From: an uncultured Psychroserpens sp.
GTDB taxonomy: Bacteria; Bacteroidota; Bacteroidia; Flavobacteriales; Flavobacteriaceae
Assembly (NCBI GenBank): GCA_947488655.1
Contig: CANKZZ010000001.1
Coordinates: forward strand, 62,001 to 126,000
Direction of reading: 5' to 3'
DNA length: 64,000 bases
Shown here: one piece after another, positions 59,256 to 64,000 of the stretch
How positions within the stretch are numbered: position 1 is the first letter of the stretch
Layout: the number at the start of each line of letters is the position of its first letter
The notes under the pieces: generated by a model
The model's database searches: none
Told to the model about the DNA's origin: nothing
Seen by the model: only the letters and a program-made list of their open reading frames with translations
Translations under genes and position numbers: made by a program

Positions 59256-60518
59256 ATGGAGCATTACAATATGTCGAGAGGCACTACATTTTACGCAATT
59301 GGGTTAAGCTATAAAAAAGCAGATGCCGAAATTCGTGGTCATTTTAGTTTGAATGAAGATTCAAAACTTGCTGTATTAAAGCAAGCCAAACAAAATGGTA
59401 TTGAAAGCTTAATATTAACCTCTACTTGTAATAGAACCGAAATTTACGGTTTTGCAGAGCATCCTTTTCAACTTATTCAATTATTATGTGACAACACAAA
59501 AGGAACCGTTGAAGAGTTTCAAAAAGTAGCGTACGTGTACAAAAACAAAGATGCTATTTCTCACATATTTAGGGTAGGTTCTGGTTTAGACAGCCAAATT
59601 CTTGGAGATTTTGAGATTATTAGCCAGTTAAAAACAAGTGCGAGATTATCTAGAAAGCACAAATTATTTAATCCGTTCTTAGAACGCTTGGTTAATTCTG
59701 TAATACAAGCCTCAAAACGTATCAAGACCGAAACCGATATTTCATCTGGTGCAACATCGGTATCATTTGCTTCTGTTCAATATATCATGAAGTCGATAGA
59801 TAACGTTTCAGAAAAAAATATTTTACTCTTTGGGACAGGAAAAATTGGAAGAAATACCTGCGAGAATTTAGTAAAACATACTAAAAACCCACACATCACT
59901 TTAATCAATAGAACCAAAGATAAAGCCGAAGCCATTGCTGGAAAGTTTAATCTTTTGGTTAAGGATTATTCCCAACTTCAAGAAGAAATCAATACATCTG
60001 ATATTTTAGTTGTAGCCACTGGTGCTCAAAACCCAACGGTAGATAAACATTGTATTCAAACAACGAAACCTTTATTAATTTTGGACCTTTCCATTCCAAA
60101 GAATGTTAATGAAAACGTTTCAGAATTAAGTAACGTTACTTTAGTTCATCTCGATGATTTAGCGCAAATTACAGATGATACTTTAGAACGCAGAAAAGAA
60201 CATATACCAGTTGCCGAAGAAATTATTGAAGATGTCAAAACTGAGTTTAACGCTTGGCTAGCGACAAGAAAATTTGCACCAACCATAAAAGCATTAAAGC
60301 ATAAATTAACCGATTTTGCAACCGCAGAATTAGACACACAGCGCAAAAAGATGAGTGATTTCAATGAAGCGCAAGCCGAATTGATAAGTAGTAAAATTAT
60401 ACAAAAAATCACAAACCATTTTGCACATCATTTAAAAGGCGATGATGTATCTACAGATGATAGCCTAGAACTCATAAAAAAAGTGTTTCAACTCGAAGCA
60501 ACCACAGACAATGTCTAA
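59256..60518 (+). CDS. hemA: Glutamyl-tRNA reductase
   Basis: NADPH-dependent enzyme reducing glutamyl-tRNA to glutamate-1-semialdehyde, the first committed step of the C5 pathway to haem. The 420-residue protein shows the catalytic Cys in LTSTCNRTEIYGF (Cys58), the GSGLDSQILGDFEIISQLK block (about 108-126), the NADPH-binding Rossmann motif LLFGTGKIGRNTCENL (about 190-205) and the C-terminal dimerisation helices. Another in-frame ATG five codons later (MSRGTTFYAIG) could be the real start. It overlaps hemCD by 8 bases. HemA is normally the controlled step, which fits the adjacent AraC regulator. Confidence 0.96.
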   Translation: MEHYNMSRGTTFYAIGLSYKKADAEIRGHFSLNEDSKLAVLKQAKQNGIESLILTSTCNRTEIYGFAEHPFQLIQLLCDNTKGTVEEFQKVAYVYKNKDAISHIFRVGSGLDSQILGDFEIISQLKTSARLSRKHKLFNPFLERLVNSVIQASKRIKTETDISSGATSVSFASVQYIMKSIDNVSEKNILLFGTGKIGRNTCENLVKHTKNPHITLINRTKDKAEAIAGKFNLLVKDYSQLQEEINTSDILVVATGAQNPTVDKHCIQTTKPLLILDLSIPKNVNENVSELSNVTLVHLDDLAQITDDTLERRKEHIPVAEEIIEDVKTEFNAWLATRKFAPTIKALKHKLTDFATAELDTQRKKMSDFNEAQAELISSKIIQKITNHFAHHLKGDDVSTDDSLELIKKVFQLEATTDNV

Positions 60519-62085
60519 ACTCATAAGAATAGGAACTCGTGATAGCCAATTAGCGCTATGGCAAGCCAAAATTGTACAAAGCCAACTCGAACATTTAGGT
60601 CATAAAACCGTATTAGTGCCTGTAAAATCTACAGGAGATATTGTATTAGATAAACCTATTTACGAACTTGGAATTACAGGTGTTTTTACCAAAACTTTAG
60701 ATATTGCAATGCTCAATGGCGATATTGATATTGCAGTACACTCCATGAAAGATGTGCCAACTGTATTACCAAATGGAATTGTGCAGGCAGCGGTTATAAA
60801 ACGAGGTAATGTTAGAGACTGCTTGGTTTTTAAAGACAATGAAGAGTTTTTATCACAACGAGAAGCTGTAATTGCTACAGGAAGTTTACGTCGTAGAGCA
60901 CAATGGTTAAATCGTTATCCAACACACACAATGGTTGGTTTGCGAGGCAATGTAAACTCTAGACTAGAAAAACTAGAAAATAATGACTGGAATGGAGCCA
61001 TATTTGCAGCAGCAGGTTTAGGTCGTTTAGATATTAAACCCGAAGAAAGCTTTAATTTAGAATGGATGATTCCTGCGCCTGCACAAGGCGCAATAATGGT
61101 GACTGCTATAGAAAGTGATGAAGAAACTCTAACAATTCTTAAAGAAATTAATCACGAAGAATCAGAAATTGCAACAGCAATAGAACGTAAATTCTTGAAC
61201 CTTTTAGAAGGTGGATGCTCTGCACCAATTGGTGCTTTAGCATTTGTAAAAGAAGAAGAGGTTCACTTTCAAGGTGTATTACTGAGTCTCGACGGAACAA
61301 AGAAAATTGAAATACAACGTACAGTAGCTTTAGGAGCTCATCATGATTTAGCTCAATTTTGTGCCGATTATATTATTGAGCGTGGTGGTAACCGATTAAT
61401 GGATGCGCTTAAATCAAATAAAAAAGCAAATATCTTTTCTACCAAAACTTTAACTGAAGATCAAAAACAACGATTTAGCGATGCTGTTGTTAGTGAGAGC
61501 TCAGATTTTATAAAAATAAGCTTAAATCGTATGACGAAGACCGTTTTACGACCTATGCCAAAAAATGTAATCATAACCAGTAAAAATGCGGTAGAATCGC
61601 TACTTACTAATTTTGCTTCTGAAGACTTAAAATTTGAAAACATCTATTGCGTTGGCCGAAAAACAAAACGCTACGTAGAACGTAAAATAGGTAAAGTTAA
61701 ACATACCGAGAATAGTGCTAAAGCACTTGCAAACTACCTCATAGAATATATAGATGGTACTGCAGTTACTTATTTTTGTAGTGATGTAAGGCTTGACGAT
61801 TTACCAACAATTTTAGCAGAAAATCATATTGCAGTGGATGAGGTTATTGCTTATGAAACAAAATATGATGCTCAAAAAATTGATGATACAGTAGAAGGTG
61901 TTATGTTTTACAGCCCATCAACTGTACAAAGTTACAAGCAAGAAAATGATGATAATATAATTGCGTTTTGCATTGGTGAAACCACTGCAAAAGAAGCAAA
62001 AAAGCATTTTAAAGACGTAAGAGTCGCAAAAATGCCAACGGTTGAGAGTGTTGTAGATTTGGTCAATCAGCATTATGAAGATTAG
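60511..62085 (+). CDS. hemC-hemD: Bifunctional porphobilinogen deaminase / uroporphyrinogen-III synthase
   Basis: A 524-residue natural fusion of two consecutive haem enzymes. Residues about 1-300 are HemC: IGTRDSQLALWQAKIVQSQLE, VKSTGDIVLDKPIYELG, AVHSMKDVPT, GSLRRRAQWLNRYP and the dipyrromethane-cofactor Cys236 in EGGCSAPIGA. Residues about 345-520 are HemD: NVIITSKNAVESLL, YCVGRKTKRYVER, a YFCSDVRLDDLPTIL stretch, FYSPSTVQSY and IGETTAKEAKKHFKDVRVAKMPTVESVVDLV. Fusion channels unstable hydroxymethylbilane from one active site to the other. Such fusions are known in Bacteroidetes. Its start lies inside hemA. Confidence 0.95.
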   Translation: MSKLIRIGTRDSQLALWQAKIVQSQLEHLGHKTVLVPVKSTGDIVLDKPIYELGITGVFTKTLDIAMLNGDIDIAVHSMKDVPTVLPNGIVQAAVIKRGNVRDCLVFKDNEEFLSQREAVIATGSLRRRAQWLNRYPTHTMVGLRGNVNSRLEKLENNDWNGAIFAAAGLGRLDIKPEESFNLEWMIPAPAQGAIMVTAIESDEETLTILKEINHEESEIATAIERKFLNLLEGGCSAPIGALAFVKEEEVHFQGVLLSLDGTKKIEIQRTVALGAHHDLAQFCADYIIERGGNRLMDALKSNKKANIFSTKTLTEDQKQRFSDAVVSESSDFIKISLNRMTKTVLRPMPKNVIITSKNAVESLLTNFASEDLKFENIYCVGRKTKRYVERKIGKVKHTENSAKALANYLIEYIDGTAVTYFCSDVRLDDLPTILAENHIAVDEVIAYETKYDAQKIDDTVEGVMFYSPSTVQSYKQENDDNIIAFCIGETTAKEAKKHFKDVRVAKMPTVESVVDLVNQHYED

Positions 62086-62090
62086 TATTT

Positions 62091-62117
62091 AGCTATTGGC
62101 CTTTGGCTGTTAGCTGC
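62091..62117 (+). repeat. Left flank repeat of the four-helix-bundle cassette
   Basis: Low-complexity words AGCTATTGG, GCCTTTGGC and CTGTTAGCTG. The same words, inverted, occur at 62522-62556 on the other side of the pseudogene. Confidence 0.55.
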
Positions 62118-62163
62118 ACTGTCTTACTAGAATTAATTAGCTGAAGATTATATCTATTTATAA

Positions 62164-62512
62164 ATGAGAAATTTTAGAAATCTGGAAAAACGGTATTGAG
62201 ATTGTATAGCAATTGTATCCGTTAGCTGATGTATTGCCTTCCGAAGAAAAGTTTGGAATAAGAAGTCAAGTAACTAGAGCTTCAATTTCTATACCATCTA
62301 ATATTGCAGAAGGTTGCAGTAGAAATAGTGATATTGAATTTAAGCGTTTTCTTGAAATTGCGATGGGTTCTCTTTTTGAAGTAGAAACACAATTAATAAT
62401 AGCACAAGAATTAGGATTTATTCCAGAAACTGAATTAATAACTATTTTTGAGCTTCTAAATAAAGAAGCAAAAATGATAAATAGTTTAATAAATAAAATT
62501 AAAAATAGCTAA
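62164..62512 (+). pseudogene. Broken four-helix-bundle (S23/IVP-like) protein gene
   Basis: From 62168 one frame encodes a typical four-helix-bundle protein: LEIWKNGIEIV, then TAG at 62207-62209, then QLYPLADVLPSEEKFGIRSQ, SIPSNIAEGCSRNSDIEF and a normal C-terminus ending at 62512. The natural ATG at 62164 (reading Met-Arg-Asn) is in a different frame from that continuation. So there is one frameshift near the start and one in-frame TAG. Only a 99-residue product from a TTG at 62213, lacking most of helix 1, could still be made. The family includes proteins encoded by 23S rRNA intervening sequences. It interrupts hemCD-hemE. Confidence 0.75.
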
Positions 62513-62521
62513 GAGTCTTTT

Positions 62522-62556
62522 GCTAAAGGCCAAAGGCAGACAGCTAATAGCCAATT
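62522..62556 (-). repeat. Right flank repeat of the four-helix-bundle cassette
   Basis: Contains GGCCAAAGGC, CAGCTAATAG and CCAATT, the inverted counterparts of words at 62091-62117. It ends directly at the hemE ATG. Confidence 0.55.
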
Positions 62557-63582
62557 ATGATTAAAAACGATTTATTTTTAAGAGCATTAAAAGGAGAAAC
62601 CGTTGAGCGTCCACCAGTTTGGATGATGCGTCAAGCAGGTCGTTACCTTCCTGAGTTTATGGAAATCAAAGCAAAATATGATTTCTTTACACGTTGTCAA
62701 ACTCCTGAATTAGCTAGTGAAATTACTGTGCAACCCATTCGTCGTTATGGTATGGATGCTGCAATCTTGTTTTGCGATATTTTGGTAATTCCGCAGGCAA
62801 TGAATATTGAGGTACAAATGAAACCTAACTTTGGTCCTTATTTACCAAACCCAATTCGTACTCAAAAAGATGTAGATCACGTAATTGTACCAGATGTAAA
62901 AGAGGCTTTGAGTTATGTTTACGACGCGATAAAAATGACCAAGGAAAAGCTAAATGACGACATTCCGTTAATTGGTTTTGCAGGTTCTCCATGGACAATT
63001 TTATGTTATTGCGTGCAAGGTCAAGGTTCTAAAAACTTTGATAAAGCCAAAGAGTTCTGCTTTACGAACCCAATGGCAGCTCACCAATTATTACAAAAAA
63101 TTACAGATACAACGATTGCTTACCTAATAGAAAAAGTGAAAGCTGGTTGTAATGCAGTACAAGTGTTCGATTCTTGGGGAGGCATGTTGTCTCCTGTAGA
63201 TTATCAAGAGTTTTCATGGCAGTATATCCAGCAAATAATTGACGCTTTAAAAGATGATGCTCCAGTGATTGCTTTTGGTAAAGGATGTTGGTTTGCTTTA
63301 GATACAATGGCAAAGTCTGGCGCTTCTGCTTTAGGTGTTGACTGGACATGTTCTGCTAAAAACGCACGTTATTTAACTGGCGGAAATATTACTTTACAAG
63401 GTAATTTTGATCCAACCCGTTTATTTTCTCCTCCAAGTGAGATTAAAAAAATGGTAACGCAAATGATTAATGACTTCGGAAAAGATAAATATATAGTAAA
63501 TTTAGGCCACGGTATTTTACCTAATATACCATTGGACAATGCGAAAGCCTTTATTGATGCAGTGAAGGAGTATAAAGCATAA
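62557..63582 (+). CDS. hemE: Uroporphyrinogen decarboxylase
   Basis: Converts uroporphyrinogen III to coproporphyrinogen III in the cytoplasm. The 341-residue protein carries both family signatures: [17 protein letters not shown] (20-36, with the substrate-binding Arg residues) and [16 protein letters not shown] near 140-155, plus the catalytic Asp in LFCDIL near residue 73 and the late GHGILPNIP. Complete. It is the third haem gene in the operon, separated from hemCD by 471 bases that hold the broken four-helix-bundle cassette; the insertion may weaken its co-transcription. Confidence 0.96.
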   Translation: MIKNDLFLRALKGETVERPPVWMMRQAGRYLPEFMEIKAKYDFFTRCQTPELASEITVQPIRRYGMDAAILFCDILVIPQAMNIEVQMKPNFGPYLPNPIRTQKDVDHVIVPDVKEALSYVYDAIKMTKEKLNDDIPLIGFAGSPWTILCYCVQGQGSKNFDKAKEFCFTNPMAAHQLLQKITDTTIAYLIEKVKAGCNAVQVFDSWGGMLSPVDYQEFSWQYIQQIIDALKDDAPVIAFGKGCWFALDTMAKSGASALGVDWTCSAKNARYLTGGNITLQGNFDPTRLFSPPSEIKKMVTQMINDFGKDKYIVNLGHGILPNIPLDNAKAFIDAVKEYKA

Positions 63583-63601
63583 CAACTTTAAATTTTGAAA
63601 G

Positions 63602-64000
63602 GTGATTAAGAATATTTTAAAAGGTATACAAGCATATACAGGAGCATTAGCTTTAATATCAAAGTTGAAACTTTGGAAATATTTTTTAGTTCCTATTATA
63701 ATTAGCGTTATAACCGCAACGCTAATTGCACTTTCTGCTTACGGTTTATCAGATAATATTGGGAATTTCATCGCTAGAGTTTGGCCTTGGGATTTTGGAA
63801 AAGACACCTTTACCTGGATTTCTACATTTATTGGAGCAATCGTAGTTATAGCTATAGGTTTAATTCTTTACAAACACATCATTATGGCATTATCTGCGCC
63901 ATTTATGAGTCCGGTTTCAGAAAAAATTGAAGCTCATTTAACAGGTGTTGAACGACACAATCATAGAGATACATCTTTTAAAGAACAACTCTGGCGAGGC
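63602..64000 (+). CDS. EI24/CysZ-like membrane protein (partial, runs off the right edge; GTG start)
   Basis: 133 codons visible. The start is GTG at 63602, since TGA lies two codons upstream in frame and no ATG is available. The N-terminus (KNILKGIQAYTGALALISKLKLWKYFLVPIIISVI) and membrane segments IIISVITATLIALSAYGL and WISTFIGAIVVIAIGLILY fit the EI24/CysZ family of integral membrane proteins. The later block LSAPFMSPVSEKIEAHLTG is diagnostic. Real CysZ proteins move sulphate; in Bacteroidetes this gene often sits beside hem genes and its role is unknown. It follows hemE by 19 bases, in the same operon. Confidence 0.8.
   Translation, partial: MIKNILKGIQAYTGALALISKLKLWKYFLVPIIISVITATLIALSAYGLSDNIGNFIARVWPWDFGKDTFTWISTFIGAIVVIAIGLILYKHIIMALSAPFMSPVSEKIEAHLTGVERHNHRDTSFKEQLWRG

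Noticed and set aside
1-64000. CRISPR array, prophage, insertion sequence, integrase or restriction system
   Set aside because: No regularly spaced repeats, transposase, integrase, phage or restriction-modification genes were found on either strand.

Overview
This 64 kb window looks like chromosomal DNA of a marine-type member of the Flavobacteriaceae (Bacteroidetes). The evidence is the AT-rich composition (roughly one third G+C by eye), many TAnnTTTG-type -7 promoter elements with no strong Shine-Dalgarno sequences, a type IX secretion (T9SS) C-terminal sorting domain, many small secreted or lipoprotein genes, and family-typical genes such as a fused hemC-hemD. The genus cannot be fixed from the sequence alone. 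Most of the window is ordinary, densely packed housekeeping DNA. There is one tRNA gene and no rRNA, CRISPR array, intact insertion sequence or prophage. No stretch longer than about 300 bases lacks a gene or gene remnant.

Layout. 0-13 kb: partial LD-carboxypeptidase, methionyl-tRNA synthetase, small envelope lipoproteins, an OmpA-type lipoprotein, Tex, an HDAC-fold deacetylase, and a tandem pair of large secreted macroglobulin/TonB-plug-like proteins. 13-22 kb: short SSB, spermidine-synthase-like protein, a zinc-ribbon/GIDE-domain cluster, CBS protein, NAD(P)-binding protein, M13 peptidase, epimerase-type threonine dehydrogenase. 22-32 kb: AraC regulator, HD hydrolase, acyl-ACP desaturase, PlsC, bacilliredoxin, TerB/DnaJ protein, POT transporter, and an ECF sigma factor followed by a probable membrane anti-sigma protein carrying a TonB C-terminal-like domain. 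32-42 kb: a metal-homeostasis block consisting of a DtxR-type regulator, an outer-membrane-like protein, a TroABCD-type ABC transporter and the Feo ferrous-iron system, then a Sco1-type protein. 42-56 kb: M1 aminopeptidase, RseP, tRNA-Asn, radical SAM protein, crotonase, histidine kinase, HemJ, a large BNR/VPS10-like protein, MATE exporter, ferrochelatase. 56-58 kb: a small accessory patch. 58-64 kb: AraC regulator and the divergent haem operon hemA-hemCD-(inserted pseudogene)-hemE-EI24 gene.

How they work together. Iron/manganese supply (DtxR, Tro, Feo) and haem synthesis (hemA, hemCD, hemE, hemH, hemJ) lie within about 30 kb of each other. The dtxR-type gene and feoA share a 12-base promoter word, part of a DtxR-box-like palindrome, which suggests one metal-responsive repressor controls both uptake systems.

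The less ordinary signals are: a strongly over-represented octamer CTTCGGAA (about 26 copies on both strands); winged-helix-like tails on both metal ABC permeases; a broken four-helix-bundle gene with repeat-like flanks wedged into the haem operon; a 3'-end remnant of an AraC-type gene next to a YD-repeat-like gene; a terminator-like hairpin ending exactly at the tex start codon; and a sigma/anti-sigma operon whose membrane protein ends in a TonB-like module.
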